A stretch of DNA of 64,000 nucleotides from Azoarcus sp. DD4 (GCF_006496635.1 NZ_CP022958.1:868001-932000); one strand, 5' to 3'; numbered from the stretch's first letter, positions 34,827-44,266 are shown. The notes: generated by a model from the letters alone, not told the origin. Made by a program: numbers and translations.

Positions 34827-36362
34827 ATGCACGACATCATCCGTCAGCTGGACGAGAAGCGCGCCGCGGCCCGCCTGGGCGGCGGCCAGAAGCGGATCGA
34901 CTCCCAGCATGCCAAGGGCAAGCTCACCGCGCGCGAGCGCATCGAGCTGCTGCTCGACCCGGATTCCTTCGAGGAATGGGACATGTTCAAGGAGCACCGC
35001 TGCGTCGACTTCGGCATGGCTGATGCGGAAAAGACCCCGGGCGACGGCGTGGTGACCGGCTACGGCACCATCAACGGCCGCCTGGTGTTCGTGTTCTCGC
35101 AGGACTTCACCGTGTTCGGCGGCTCGCTGTCCGAAACCCACGCCGAGAAGATCTGCAAGGTGATGGACCACGCGATGAAGGTCGGCGCGCCGGTGATCGG
35201 CCTCAACGACTCGGGCGGCGCGCGCATCCAGGAAGGCGTGGCCTCGCTCGGCGGCTATGCCGACGTGTTCCAGCGCAACGTCATGGCGTCCGGCGTGATC
35301 CCGCAGATCTCGATGATCATGGGTCCCTGCGCCGGCGGCGCGGTGTATTCGCCGTCGATGACCGACTTCATCTTCATGGTGAAGGATTCCTCCTACATGT
35401 TCGTGACCGGTCCGGAAGTCGTGAAGACCGTGACCCACGAGGACGTCACCGCCGAGGAACTGGGCGGCGCGGTGACCCACACCAGCAAGTCCGGCGTGGC
35501 CGACCTCGCCTTTGAGAACGACGTCGAAGCGCTCGCCATGCTGCGCCGTTTCATGAACTACCTGCCGTCGTCCAATCGCGAAAAGCCGCCGGTGCAGCCG
35601 ACCAACGACCCGGCCGACCGTCAGGACTTCTCGCTCGACACCCTGGTGCCGGACAATACCAACAAGCCGTACGACATGAAGGAGCTGATCATCAAGGTGG
35701 TCGATGACTGCGACTTCTTCGAGCTGCAGCCCGACTACGCCAAGAACATCATCATCGGCATGGCGCGCATGGACGGCCAGCCGGTCGGCATTGTCGCCAA
35801 CCAGCCGCTGGTGCTGGCCGGCTGCCTGGACATCAAGTCCTCGATCAAGGCGGCACGCTTCGTGCGTTTCTGCGACGCCTTCAACATTCCGGTGGTGACC
35901 TTTGTCGACGTGCCCGGCTTCATGCCCGGCACCGCCCAGGAATACGGCGGCATCATCAAGCACGGCGCCAAGTTGCTCTATGCCTACGCCGAGTGCACCG
36001 TGCCGAAGATCACCGTGATCACCCGCAAGGCCTACGGCGGTGCCTACGACGTGATGTCCTCCAAGCACCTGCGCGGCGACGTCAACTTCGCCTGGCCGAG
36101 CGCCGAGATTGCGGTGATGGGCCCGAAGGGCGCGGTCGAGATCATCTTCCGCGAAGAAAAGAACAACCCGGAGAAGCTTGCCGAGCGCGAAGCCGAGTAC
36201 AAGGCCAAGTTCGCCAACCCCTTCGTGGCGGCGAGCCGCGGCTTCATCGACGACGTGGTCATGCCGCACAACACCCGCAAGCGCATCTGCCGCAGCCTGG
36301 CAATGCTGGCCGACAAGCAGCTCGACAACCCGTGGCGCAAGCACGGCAACATTCCGCTCTGA
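34827..36362 (+). CDS. pccB: Propionyl-CoA carboxylase, carboxyltransferase (beta) subunit
   Basis: A 511-residue carboxyltransferase that moves CO2 from carboxybiotin to propionyl-CoA, giving methylmalonyl-CoA. The two crotonase-like halves show the acyl-CoA-binding loops GLNDSGGARIQEGVASLGGY and the later FVDVPGFMPGTAQEYGGIIKHGAKLLYAYAE region in order. The position between meaB and pccA and the length fit PccB rather than AccD or methylcrotonyl carboxylase, though acetyl-CoA may be a side substrate. A near-perfect Shine-Dalgarno precedes it. Confidence 0.93.
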   Translation: MHDIIRQLDEKRAAARLGGGQKRIDSQHAKGKLTARERIELLLDPDSFEEWDMFKEHRCVDFGMADAEKTPGDGVVTGYGTINGRLVFVFSQDFTVFGGSLSETHAEKICKVMDHAMKVGAPVIGLNDSGGARIQEGVASLGGYADVFQRNVMASGVIPQISMIMGPCAGGAVYSPSMTDFIFMVKDSSYMFVTGPEVVKTVTHEDVTAEELGGAVTHTSKSGVADLAFENDVEALAMLRRFMNYLPSSNREKPPVQPTNDPADRQDFSLDTLVPDNTNKPYDMKELIIKVVDDCDFFELQPDYAKNIIIGMARMDGQPVGIVANQPLVLAGCLDIKSSIKAARFVRFCDAFNIPVVTFVDVPGFMPGTAQEYGGIIKHGAKLLYAYAECTVPKITVITRKAYGGAYDVMSSKHLRGDVNFAWPSAEIAVMGPKGAVEIIFREEKNNPEKLAEREAEYKAKFANPFVAASRGFIDDVVMPHNTRKRICRSLAMLADKQLDNPWRKHGNIPL

Positions 36363-36364
36363 TC

Positions 36365-36535
36365 GCCGGGGAGACTTAACGCAATGTTTACCAAGATCCT
36401 GATTGCCAACCGCGGCGACCAGCCGCAAAGCGGCGCAGAGACGAAGTCAAATCGCCGTGCGTGCGCAGCACGCTGCGATTGAGCCGCGGAGAGATAACGT
36501 ATGTTTACCAAGATCCTGATTGCTAACCGCGGCGA
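36365..36535 (+). repeat. Direct duplication of the pccA start region
   Basis: A 54-base segment at 36365-36418 (ribosome-binding site, start codon and first 11 codons) is repeated as the true pccA start at 36483-36535. From the ATG on, 34 of 35 bases agree, the one difference being silent (GCC/GCT); the upstream part is more diverged. The 64 bases between the copies can form a hairpin. Confidence 0.9.
36384..36482 (+). CDS. Leader ORF created by the pccA duplication (32 codons)
   Basis: This short frame starts with the same eleven residues as PccA (MFTKILIANRG), then runs 21 unrelated residues to TGA at 36480-36482, 18 bases before the pccA ATG. GGGGAGA lies upstream of its ATG. A hairpin (36450-36480, arms AATCGC and GCGTGC with complements) covers its end and stop. 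It could be a decoy or a translational-coupling leader for pccA, or only the scar of a duplication. No peptide function is proposed. Confidence 0.55.
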   Translation: MFTKILIANRGDQPQSGAETKSNRRACAARCD

Positions 36536-38507
36536 AATCGCCTGCCGCGTGATCAAGACCGCCCGCAAGATGGGCATCAAGACGGTCGCCGTCTATTCGG
36601 AGGCCGACAAGGACGCGCTGCACGTCGACCTCGCCGACGAAGCCGTCTGCATCGGCCCGGCGCCGTCGAAAGATTCCTACCTCGTCATGGACCGCATCAT
36701 CGCCGCGTGCAAGCAGACCGGCGCCGAGGCTGTCCATCCGGGCTACGGCTTCCTGTCGGAGAACGCCGAGTTCTCGCGCCGCCTCGAAGAGGAAGGCATC
36801 AAGTTCATCGGCCCGAAGCACTACTCGGTCGCCAAGATGGGCGACAAGATCGAGTCGAAGAAGCTCGCGATCGAAGCCAAGGTCAACACCATCCCGGGCT
36901 ACAACGACGCCATCGCCGGCCCGGCGGAAGCGGTCGAGATCGCCAAGAAGATCGGCTACCCGGTGATGATCAAGGCCTCCGCCGGCGGCGGCGGCAAGGG
37001 CCTGCGCGTCGCCTACAACGACGCCGAAGCCTTCGAGGGCTTCTCGTCCTGCGTCAACGAAGCGCGCAACTCCTTCGGCGACGACCGCGTGTTCATCGAG
37101 AAGTACGTGCTCGAGCCGCGCCACATCGAGATCCAGGTGCTCGGCGACTCGCACGGCAACTACGTGTACCTGAACGAGCGCGACTGCTCCATCCAGCGCC
37201 GTCACCAGAAGGTCATCGAGGAGGCGCCGAGCCCCTTCGTCGATGCCGAGATGCGCAAGGCGATGGGCGAGCAGGCCGTGGCGCTGGCGCGTGCGGTGAA
37301 TTACGAGTCGGCCGGCACGGTCGAGTTCGTCGTCTCCGGTGCGACCAAGGAGTTCTACTTCCTCGAGATGAACACCCGCCTCCAGGTCGAGCACCCGGTC
37401 ACCGAGCTGATCACCGGGCTGGATCTGGTCGAGCAGATGATCCGCGTCGCCGCCGGCGAGAAGCTGCCGCTCTCCCAGGCCGACGTGAAGATCAACGGCT
37501 GGGCGATGGAATGCCGCATCAACGCGGAAGACCCGTTCCGCGGCTTTCTGCCCTCCACCGGCCGTCTGGTGCGCTTCCAGCCGCCGGCCGAAGCGCCGGG
37601 CCAGGTGCGCGTCGATACCGGCGTCTATGACGGCGGCGAGATCTCGATGTTCTACGACTCGATGATCGCCAAGCTCATCGTGCACGGCGCCACCCGCGAC
37701 CAGGCGATCGCCCGCATGCGCGACGCGCTCAACGCCTTCGTGATCCGCGGCATCAGCTCCAACATCCCCTTCCAGGCCGCGCTGATGCAGCATCCGCGCT
37801 TCTGCTCGGGCAACTTCAACACCGGCTTCATCGCCGAGGAGTTTCCCAAGGGCTTCGACGCCTCGATGGTGCCGCACGACGATCCGGCCCTGCTCGCCGC
37901 GGTTGCCGCCTATGTCCATCGCAGCTACATCGACCGTGCCGCCAGCGTGTCCGGCCAACTGCCGGGCCACGAGCGCATCGTTGGCAACGAATGGGTGGTG
38001 ATCCGCATGGGCGGCGACAACGGCAACGAACTGCTGCCGGTCACCGCCACGCCGATTGCCGGTGGTTACGCGGTGACGCTGAATGGCGAGACCTACACCA
38101 TCGAGTCCGACTGGCAGCTCGGCCAGGCGCTGTTCAACGGCACCTGCAACTCCGACGAGTTCACCCTGCAGGTCGAGCGCCACAAAATGCGCTACCGCCT
38201 GTTCCACTGGGGTACGCAGGCCGACTTCATGGTCATGTCCAAACGTGCCGCCGAACTGCAGGGTTTGATGCCGGTGAAGCTGCCGCCCGACCTCTCCAAG
38301 TTCCTGCTGTCGCCGATGCCGGGTTTGCTGCGCGAGATTGCGGTTGTCGAAGGCCAGGATGTGAAGGCCGGCGAGAAGCTCGCGGTGATCGAGGCGATGA
38401 AGATGGAGAACCTGCTCAAGGCCGAGCAGGATGGCAAGGTCAAGAAGATCGTGGTCAAGCCGGGCGCCAGCCTGGCGGTGGACGACGTCATCATCGAGTT
38501 CGAGTGA
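36501..38507 (+). CDS. pccA: Propionyl-CoA carboxylase, biotin carboxylase/biotin carrier (alpha) subunit
   Basis: A 668-residue biotin-dependent subunit: biotin carboxylase domain (about 1-450, ATP-grasp with KASAGGGGKG, and the EMNTRLQVEH motif), a linker BT domain, and a C-terminal biotinyl domain with EAMKM carrying biotin-lysine K634, 35 residues from the end. It carboxylates its own biotin with ATP and bicarbonate for PccB. It closes the operon and is followed by a strong terminator. The upstream duplicate of its start makes initiation here unusual; the 36501 copy is the only one that continues into the protein. Confidence 0.94.
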   Translation: MFTKILIANRGEIACRVIKTARKMGIKTVAVYSEADKDALHVDLADEAVCIGPAPSKDSYLVMDRIIAACKQTGAEAVHPGYGFLSENAEFSRRLEEEGIKFIGPKHYSVAKMGDKIESKKLAIEAKVNTIPGYNDAIAGPAEAVEIAKKIGYPVMIKASAGGGGKGLRVAYNDAEAFEGFSSCVNEARNSFGDDRVFIEKYVLEPRHIEIQVLGDSHGNYVYLNERDCSIQRRHQKVIEEAPSPFVDAEMRKAMGEQAVALARAVNYESAGTVEFVVSGATKEFYFLEMNTRLQVEHPVTELITGLDLVEQMIRVAAGEKLPLSQADVKINGWAMECRINAEDPFRGFLPSTGRLVRFQPPAEAPGQVRVDTGVYDGGEISMFYDSMIAKLIVHGATRDQAIARMRDALNAFVIRGISSNIPFQAALMQHPRFCSGNFNTGFIAEEFPKGFDASMVPHDDPALLAAVAAYVHRSYIDRAASVSGQLPGHERIVGNEWVVIRMGGDNGNELLPVTATPIAGGYAVTLNGETYTIESDWQLGQALFNGTCNSDEFTLQVERHKMRYRLFHWGTQADFMVMSKRAAELQGLMPVKLPPDLSKFLLSPMPGLLREIAVVEGQDVKAGEKLAVIEAMKMENLLKAEQDGKVKKIVVKPGASLAVDDVIIEFE

Positions 38508-38590
38508 TCCGTCGCCACGACGCATTTGCTGTTTCGTTCGATGGGGAGGGAGATCCGGCGGCTTAGATCGCCGGATACCTGTCGAGGGAT

Positions 38591-38616
38591 GGGCCCGCGC
38601 AAGCGGGCCCTTTTTT
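38591..38616 (+). terminator. Rho-independent terminator after pccA
   Basis: GGGCCCGC-GCAA-GCGGGCCC followed by TTTTTT: eight perfect pairs, tetraloop and a clean T-run. It ends the mcm-meaB-pccB-pccA operon. Confidence 0.92.
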
Positions 38617-38704
38617 ATTCGCCTGTGCCCAATTTGGGGGGCTGGCTGGCGGGATGTGTACGAGAATGCTCAATTAGATCGATTTTCTGTCGTGAACCGC
38701 ATTC

Positions 38705-41167
38705 ATGGATCCGAAGAAGCCCGCCGATGTCGCCCCCGCCGCCGCGGACAGCGAAGACTCGCTGCTGCGGGCGCTGATCGACGCGATTCCCGATCTGGTC
38801 TTCGTCAAGGACGAAGGCGGCCGTTACCTCGCCTGCAACCGTGCCTTCGAGGCATACGCGGGCCGTAGCGAGGCCGAGCTTATCGGCATGTCCGACGAGG
38901 AGCTCTTCGACGCAGCTTCGGCCTCGGCCTATGTGGAACACGACCGCAAGGTGCTCGACGGCGGAAGGGCCAGGCGCAATGAGGAGTGGATTACCTACCC
39001 GGATGGCCGCCGGGTGCTGCTCGACACCCTGAAGACCTTGTTCCGCGACGGCAGGTCCGGGCAACGCGGCCTCATCGGCATCAGCCGCGACGTGACCGCG
39101 GCGCGGCAGGCGGAGGAAGCGCTGCGGCGTAGCCAGGAAAACCTGGAGCGTGCCCAGTCGGTGGCGAGCACCGGCAGCTGGTACATCGACCTCCAGAACG
39201 GCGTGCTCGAGTGGTCGACCGAGACCTACCGCATCTTCGGCATTCCGCCGGGGCGGCAGGTGACCTACGCCGGCTTCCTCGATGCCATCCACCCGGACGA
39301 CCGCGACATGGTGGACGCTGCCTGGCGGCAGGCCGTCGCGGGGGGCGAGTACGACGTGGTGCACCGCCTGGTGGTGGAAGGCCGGACCTACTGGGTGCGC
39401 GAACGCGCCGAGTTCCGCCGCGACGCCGATGGCAGGCTGCTTGCCGGCGTCGGCACCGTGCAGGACATCACCGAGCACAAGCTGGCGGTGGAGAGCGTGC
39501 GCCAGGCGGCGACGGTGTTCGAGAACACTGGCGAGGGGGTGATGATCGCCGACGCCGACAACCGCATCATCGCGGTCAATCGCGCCTTCACCGTGATCAC
39601 CGGTTACGCGCCGGAAGAGGTGATCGGCCAGACGCCGCGCCTGCTGCAGTCCGGTCGCCATGGCGATGCCTATTACGAGGCGATGTGGCGCGGCGTACAC
39701 GAGGCTGGCCACTGGCAGGGCGAGATATGGAACCGGCGCAAGAACGGCGAACTGTTCCCGGAACTGCTGACGCTGTCGGTGGTGCGCGATCACAACGGCC
39801 GCGTCACCAATTACGTCGGGGTTTTCTCCGACATCAGCCGCATGAAGGAAACCGAGGCGCGGCTGCAGCACCTGGCCCACTACGACGCGCTCACCGACCT
39901 GCCCAATCGGGTGCTGCTTAATCTGCGGCTGGCCCACGGTGTCGAGCGGGTGCATCGCAGCGGCGAACTGCTGGCGGTGCTTTTCCTCGACATCGACCGC
40001 TTCAAGAACGTCAACGATAGCCTCGGCCATCCGGTTGGCGACGAGTTGCTGATCGAGATCGCCCGCCGCCTGCGGGCACGCATCCGGGCCGAGGACACGC
40101 TGGCGCGGCTGGGCGGCGACGAATTCGTCATCCTGCTCGACCGTGTGCGCCGCGCCAGCGACGTAGCGGACTTCGCCCAAGAGATCATCGACCTGCTCAA
40201 CCAGTCCTTCCAGCTCGCCAACGGGCAGGAGGTCTTCGTCGGCGCCAGCATAGGCATCAGCCTCTACCCGCTCGATACCGAGGATGCCACCCAACTGATC
40301 AGCAATGCCGATGCCGCGCTCTACCAGGCCAAGGAGGCCGGCCGCAACGTCTATCGTTTCTATACGGCCGACCTCACCCGCGCCGCGCACGAGCGCCTGG
40401 CGCTGGAGGTGGCCCTGCGGCGCGCACTCGAACGCAAGGAGTTCGTCCTCCACTATCAGCCGGTGGTGGCGGCGGAGAGCGGCGAGATCATCGGCGCCGA
40501 GGCGCTGGTGCGCTGGAGCCACCCCACCGAAGGCATGATCGCACCGCTGCGCTTCATCCCGCTGGCCGAGGAAACAGGGCTGATCGTGCCCTTGGGCGAA
40601 TGGGTGCTCGAGAGCGCCTGCCGACAGGGCAGGGCGTGGCTGGACCAGGGCCTGGAACTGTCGATCGCGGTGAACCTGTCGACCCGGCAGTTCCGCTCGG
40701 CCGACCTGCCCGGCACCGTGCGCGACATCCTGGCCCGCACCGGTTTTCCGGCGGCGATGCTGGATCTGGAAATCACCGAGAGCACCGTCATGGAAGATGC
40801 CGACCGCGCGATCGACGTCCTTGCCGCACTCAAGCGCCTGGGGGTGAAGCTGTCGGTGGACGATTTCGGCACCGGCTATTCCTCGCTCGCCTATCTCAAG
40901 CGTTTCGAGGTGGATGCGCTCAAGATCGACCGCTCCTTCGTGCGTGACATCGTCGACGACGAGAACGATCGCATGATCGTCGCTACCGTGGTCGCAATGG
41001 CGCATCAGATGCGCCTCGGCGTGATTGCCGAGGGCGTGGAGTCGGCAGAGCAGCTTGCCTTCCTCAGCAGCCTCGGCTGCGAGGCCTATCAGGGCTACCT
41101 GGTCGGGCGGCCGATGGCGGCCGAGGACTTCGTCGTGGCGTTGATCCGGAGCGGGCAAGACTCCTGA
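38705..41167 (+). CDS. PAS-PAS-PAS-GGDEF-EAL cyclic-di-GMP signalling protein
   Basis: An 820-residue soluble signalling protein with no membrane segment. Three PAS/PAC modules (about 15-140, 145-265, 265-390) precede a GGDEF domain with intact GGDEF near residues 470-474 and an EAL domain with EALVRW near 599 and DDFGTGYSSL. Both active sites look intact, so it could make or break cyclic di-GMP, or use one domain as a sensor. The PAS modules may bind haem, flavin or a small ligand; which one is not visible. It is monocistronic after the pccA terminator. Confidence 0.93.
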   Translation: MDPKKPADVAPAAADSEDSLLRALIDAIPDLVFVKDEGGRYLACNRAFEAYAGRSEAELIGMSDEELFDAASASAYVEHDRKVLDGGRARRNEEWITYPDGRRVLLDTLKTLFRDGRSGQRGLIGISRDVTAARQAEEALRRSQENLERAQSVASTGSWYIDLQNGVLEWSTETYRIFGIPPGRQVTYAGFLDAIHPDDRDMVDAAWRQAVAGGEYDVVHRLVVEGRTYWVRERAEFRRDADGRLLAGVGTVQDITEHKLAVESVRQAATVFENTGEGVMIADADNRIIAVNRAFTVITGYAPEEVIGQTPRLLQSGRHGDAYYEAMWRGVHEAGHWQGEIWNRRKNGELFPELLTLSVVRDHNGRVTNYVGVFSDISRMKETEARLQHLAHYDALTDLPNRVLLNLRLAHGVERVHRSGELLAVLFLDIDRFKNVNDSLGHPVGDELLIEIARRLRARIRAEDTLARLGGDEFVILLDRVRRASDVADFAQEIIDLLNQSFQLANGQEVFVGASIGISLYPLDTEDATQLISNADAALYQAKEAGRNVYRFYTADLTRAAHERLALEVALRRALERKEFVLHYQPVVAAESGEIIGAEALVRWSHPTEGMIAPLRFIPLAEETGLIVPLGEWVLESACRQGRAWLDQGLELSIAVNLSTRQFRSADLPGTVRDILARTGFPAAMLDLEITESTVMEDADRAIDVLAALKRLGVKLSVDDFGTGYSSLAYLKRFEVDALKIDRSFVRDIVDDENDRMIVATVVAMAHQMRLGVIAEGVESAEQLAFLSSLGCEAYQGYLVGRPMAAEDFVVALIRSGQDS

Positions 41168-41225
41168 GGGCGCGGCCTTGCCCGTGTCCGGATGTGGGAA
41201 GGTGGCGACGTGCGGCTATTAATAT

Positions 41226-41254
41226 TTGCACAAATTAAATTTACAAAATAATAT
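41226..41254 (+). promoter_or_regulatory. Candidate sigma-70 promoter for the KamA-like gene
   Basis: TTGCAC, 17 bases, TAATAT within an AT-rich island (41218-41255) of a 235-base gap, about 150 bases before the ATG. Only three of six bases match the -35 consensus, but spacing and composition fit a promoter. Confidence 0.45.
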
Positions 41255-41402
41255 GCACGCCCAAGCCAGCGCACTTGCGCTGGTCCCGCCTGAATGGATG
41301 GTGCCCGATCGTGGCGCCATCGCTCGCTGACGCGCTCCGACACGCCCGAAACCGCCGACCCGGCGCTTTCTCCCGCTGCGTGCGAGCCGACGAGGAGGAA
41401 GC

Positions 41403-42788
41403 ATGACGATCCAATCCCGTTCCAACCGCCGCTGGCCCATCCAGCTTGCCGATGCGGCACCGGTACCCACCTTCAAGGTCTATACCCAGCGCGACCTCGA
41501 CCGCATCGACGCGCTCGACCGCCTGCCGGAAGAGATGCGCTTCGACATGCGTGTGGTCTCATCCGTCCTGCCCTTCCGGGTGAACCAGTACGTGATCGAC
41601 GAACTCATCGACTGGTCGGACGTGCCGCGCGACCCGATCTTCCAGCTCACCTTCCCGCAACGCGGCATGCTCACCGAGGCCCATTTCGACCGCATCGCCA
41701 GGCTGCTGCGCCGCGGCGCCGACAAGGCCGAAATCGAGACCGCCGCCCAGGCGATCCGGCAGGAGCTCAATCCCCACCCGGCAGACCAGCTGGAAATGAA
41801 CATGCCGCGCGACGCCGCCGGCAACCGGCTCGACGGCATCCAGCACAAGTACCGCGAAACCGTGCTGTTCTTCCCCAGCCAGGGTCAGACCTGCCACAGC
41901 TACTGCAGCTTCTGCTTCCGCTGGGCCCAGTTCGTGGGCGACAAGGCCTTGCGCATCGCCGCCTCGGAAGCGCGCATGCTGCACGGCTACCTGCGCCACC
42001 AGCCGCAGGTCACCGATCTGCTGTTCACCGGCGGCGATCCGATGGTGATGAAGACCAAGCACCTGCAGGCCTATCTCGAACCGCTGCTGGCGCCGGAGTT
42101 CGACCACATCCAGACCATACGCATCGGCACCAAGGCGCTCAGCTTCTGGCCGCAGCGCTTCCTGCACGACGCCGACGCCGACGATCTCGTCCGCCTGCTC
42201 GAGCGGATGGTGAAGGCCGGCAAGCATGTGGCGCTGATGGCGCACTACAACCACTGGCGCGAACTCGAGACCGATGCCGCGCGCGCCGCCATCGCCCGCA
42301 TCCGCGACACCGGTGCGGTGATACGCGGGCAGGGCCCGCTGATCCGCCACATCAACGATGACGCCGGCGTGTGGGCACGGTTGTGGCAGACCCAGGTGAG
42401 CCTGGGCATCAGTCCCTACTACATGTTCGTCGAGCGCGACACCGGTGCCCGCCATCACTTCGAGGTACCGCTGGTGCGGGCGTGGGAAATCTACCGCGAT
42501 GCGATGCAGCAGGTGTCCGGGCTGGCGCGTACCGCGCGTGGCCCCAGCATGTCGGCCAGCCCGGGCAAGATCGAGATCCAGGGCGTGACCGAGGTGGCGG
42601 GAGAGCAGGTGTTCGCGCTGCGCTTCATCCAGGGCCGCAACCCCGACTGGGTGCAGCGTCCCTTCTTCGCCCGCTACGACGAGCAGGCCACCTGGCTGCA
42701 TCACCTGCGCCCGGCTTTCGGTGAAGCGACCTGGTTCTGGGAGGAAGAGTACGCTGCCATGCGCGACGACAGCCTCGCCGCCGCCTGA
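41403..42788 (+). CDS. KamA-family radical SAM protein (lysine 2,3-aminomutase-like)
   Basis: A 461-residue radical SAM protein with the iron-sulfur motif CHSYCSFC (C164, C168, C171) and FTGGDP as the SAM-binding GGxP-like segment. A PLP-lysine candidate is K389 in SASPGK. True lysine 2,3-aminomutases have DAPGGGGK there, with the Asp holding the substrate epsilon-amino group; here that Asp is missing and the loop is two residues shorter. The enzyme therefore may not act on lysine. EpmB is shorter (about 340 residues) and is not this. It stands alone, with GAGGAAG before the ATG. Confidence 0.85.
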   Translation: MTIQSRSNRRWPIQLADAAPVPTFKVYTQRDLDRIDALDRLPEEMRFDMRVVSSVLPFRVNQYVIDELIDWSDVPRDPIFQLTFPQRGMLTEAHFDRIARLLRRGADKAEIETAAQAIRQELNPHPADQLEMNMPRDAAGNRLDGIQHKYRETVLFFPSQGQTCHSYCSFCFRWAQFVGDKALRIAASEARMLHGYLRHQPQVTDLLFTGGDPMVMKTKHLQAYLEPLLAPEFDHIQTIRIGTKALSFWPQRFLHDADADDLVRLLERMVKAGKHVALMAHYNHWRELETDAARAAIARIRDTGAVIRGQGPLIRHINDDAGVWARLWQTQVSLGISPYYMFVERDTGARHHFEVPLVRAWEIYRDAMQQVSGLARTARGPSMSASPGKIEIQGVTEVAGEQVFALRFIQGRNPDWVQRPFFARYDEQATWLHHLRPAFGEATWFWEEEYAAMRDDSLAAA

Positions 42789-42852
42789 GCCGCTACGCCG
42801 CCGCCGGCGTGGACCATAATGCAGCGAAGCGGACGAGCGGCGGAGAGTTGCG

Positions 42853-43710
42853 ATGCGTTTCGACAAGGGCAGGGAAAGCGACAACGTCGAGGACAGGCGG
42901 GGCCAGGGCGGCGGCGGTATGCGGCTCGGTGGCGGCAAGCTCGGCATCGGTACCATCATCGTCGCCCTGATTGCGATCTATTTCGGCGTCGATCCTGCAC
43001 TCGTCCTGCAGACCGCCAGTGTGGCGCCGCCCCCGGCAAGGGTGGAGCGGTCGGCACCGGCCCCCGAAGACGAGCTCGGCCGTTTCGTGTCGCTGGTGCT
43101 GGCCGACACCGAAGACACCTGGGGGCCGATCTTCCGTGCGGCCGGACGCCAGTACGAGGAACCCAGGCTGGTGCTGTTCAGCGGTGCTACCGGAACCGCC
43201 TGCGGCACCGGGCAGGCGGCGATGGGGCCGTTCTACTGCCCGGCCGACCGCAAGGTGTATATCGATCTGTCTTTCTACGATGAACTGCGCCGGCGCTTCC
43301 GGGCGCCCGGCGATTTCGCCCAGGCTTACGTGATCGCACACGAAATCGGCCATCACGTGCAGAACCTGCTCGGCATTTCCGACAAGGTACAGAGCGCCCG
43401 CGGCAGGCTGTCGGAGCGCGAGGGCAACGCGTTGTCGGTCCGGCTGGAACTGCAGGCCGACTGCTTCGCCGGTGTTTGGGCGCACCACGCCGATCGGGCG
43501 CGGCAGATCCTCGAGACAGGTGACGTCGAGGAAGCCCTCACCGCGGCGGCGGCGATAGGCGACGACCGCCTGCAGAAGCAGGCGCAGGGCTATGTGGTGC
43601 CCGACAGCTTCACCCACGGCAGTGCGGTGCAGCGGGTGCGCTGGTTCCGCACCGGGTTGGCGCAGGGCTCGGTACGCGCCTGCGACACTTTTTCGGCCAA
43701 CGCGCTGTAG
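42853..43710 (+). CDS. Neutral zinc metallopeptidase (YpfJ family)
   Basis: A 285-residue protein of the DUF2342-neighbouring zinc_peptidase/YpfJ family. One transmembrane helix near residues 30-45 anchors a periplasmic domain with HEIGHHVQ (H163, E164, H167) and the downstream ELQADCFAG motif supplying a third ligand. Cysteines at about 117 and 129 may form a disulfide. The N-terminus (MRFDKGRESDNVEDRRG) is the family hallmark. The physiological substrate is unknown. It is 64 bases after the KamA-like gene and converges on the VOC gene. Confidence 0.88.
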   Translation: MRFDKGRESDNVEDRRGQGGGGMRLGGGKLGIGTIIVALIAIYFGVDPALVLQTASVAPPPARVERSAPAPEDELGRFVSLVLADTEDTWGPIFRAAGRQYEEPRLVLFSGATGTACGTGQAAMGPFYCPADRKVYIDLSFYDELRRRFRAPGDFAQAYVIAHEIGHHVQNLLGISDKVQSARGRLSEREGNALSVRLELQADCFAGVWAHHADRARQILETGDVEEALTAAAAIGDDRLQKQAQGYVVPDSFTHGSAVQRVRWFRTGLAQGSVRACDTFSANAL

Positions 43711-43750
43711 GGCGCTCCGCTGGCCGGACGCCGGCGGCAGACAATGATGC

Positions 43751-43770
43751 GCGCGGCACAGGTGCCGCGC
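43751..43770. terminator. Bidirectional hairpin between convergent genes
   Basis: GCGCGGCAC-AG-GTGCCGCGC is a perfect nine-base inverted repeat midway between the YpfJ and VOC stop codons. It lacks a T-run on either strand, so termination is only likely from its position. Confidence 0.5.
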
Positions 43771-43789
43771 CGAAATGGCTGCGGCGGAC

Positions 43790-44266
43790 TCAGCCGGCCA
43801 GGCGGGCGAAGGCCTCGACCACTTCCGGCGGGGCCTGCACCAACTCCACCAGCACACCTTCGCCGCCGATGGGGAATTCCTCGTTGCCCTTGGGGTGCAG
43901 GAAGGTGATGTCATAGCCGGCCGCGCCGCGGCGGATGCCGCCCGGCGCAAAGCGCACGCCCTGCGCGGTGAGCCATTCCACCGCCACCGGCAGGTCGTCC
44001 ACCCACAGGCCGATGTGGTTGAGCGGGGTGGCGTGCACCGCCGGCTTCTTCTCCGGATCGAGCGGCTGCATCAGGTCCACCTCGACCTTGAACGGCCCCT
44101 TGCCCATCGCGCAGATGTCCTCGTCCACGTTCTCGCGCTCGGACACGAAGTTGCCGGTGACCTCCAGCCCCAGCATGTCCACCCAGAAGGTCTTGAGCTT
44201 GTCCTTGCTCGGACCGCCGATGGCGATCTGCTGGACGCCGAGGATCTTGAACGGGCGCTGCGACAT
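43790..44266 (-). CDS. VOC superfamily protein (glyoxalase I-like)
   Basis: A 158-residue two-module VOC protein. Candidate metal ligands are Q13 (or Q12), E62, H84 and E141, the Gln-Glu-His-Glu set seen in zinc-type glyoxalase I, rather than the His-Gln-His-Glu set of methylmalonyl-CoA epimerase. It could be a lactoylglutathione lyase or a related lyase/dioxygenase. Methylmalonyl-CoA epimerase is tempting because of the nearby mcm operon, but residues and distance (over 5 kb) argue against it. AGGAG precedes the start. Confidence 0.8.
   Translation of the reverse strand: MSQRPFKILGVQQIAIGGPSKDKLKTFWVDMLGLEVTGNFVSERENVDEDICAMGKGPFKVEVDLMQPLDPEKKPAVHATPLNHIGLWVDDLPVAVEWLTAQGVRFAPGGIRRGAAGYDITFLHPKGNEEFPIGGEGVLVELVQAPPEVVEAFARLAG

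Noticed and set aside
36384..36482. Frameshifted or broken second pccA
   Set aside because: Only the first 11 codons are duplicated and the complete pccA follows, so it is a leader duplication rather than a pseudogene.
43790..44266. Methylmalonyl-CoA epimerase
   Set aside because: The VOC protein has a Gln-Glu-His-Glu ligand set and is far from the mcm operon; glyoxalase-like is the safer call.
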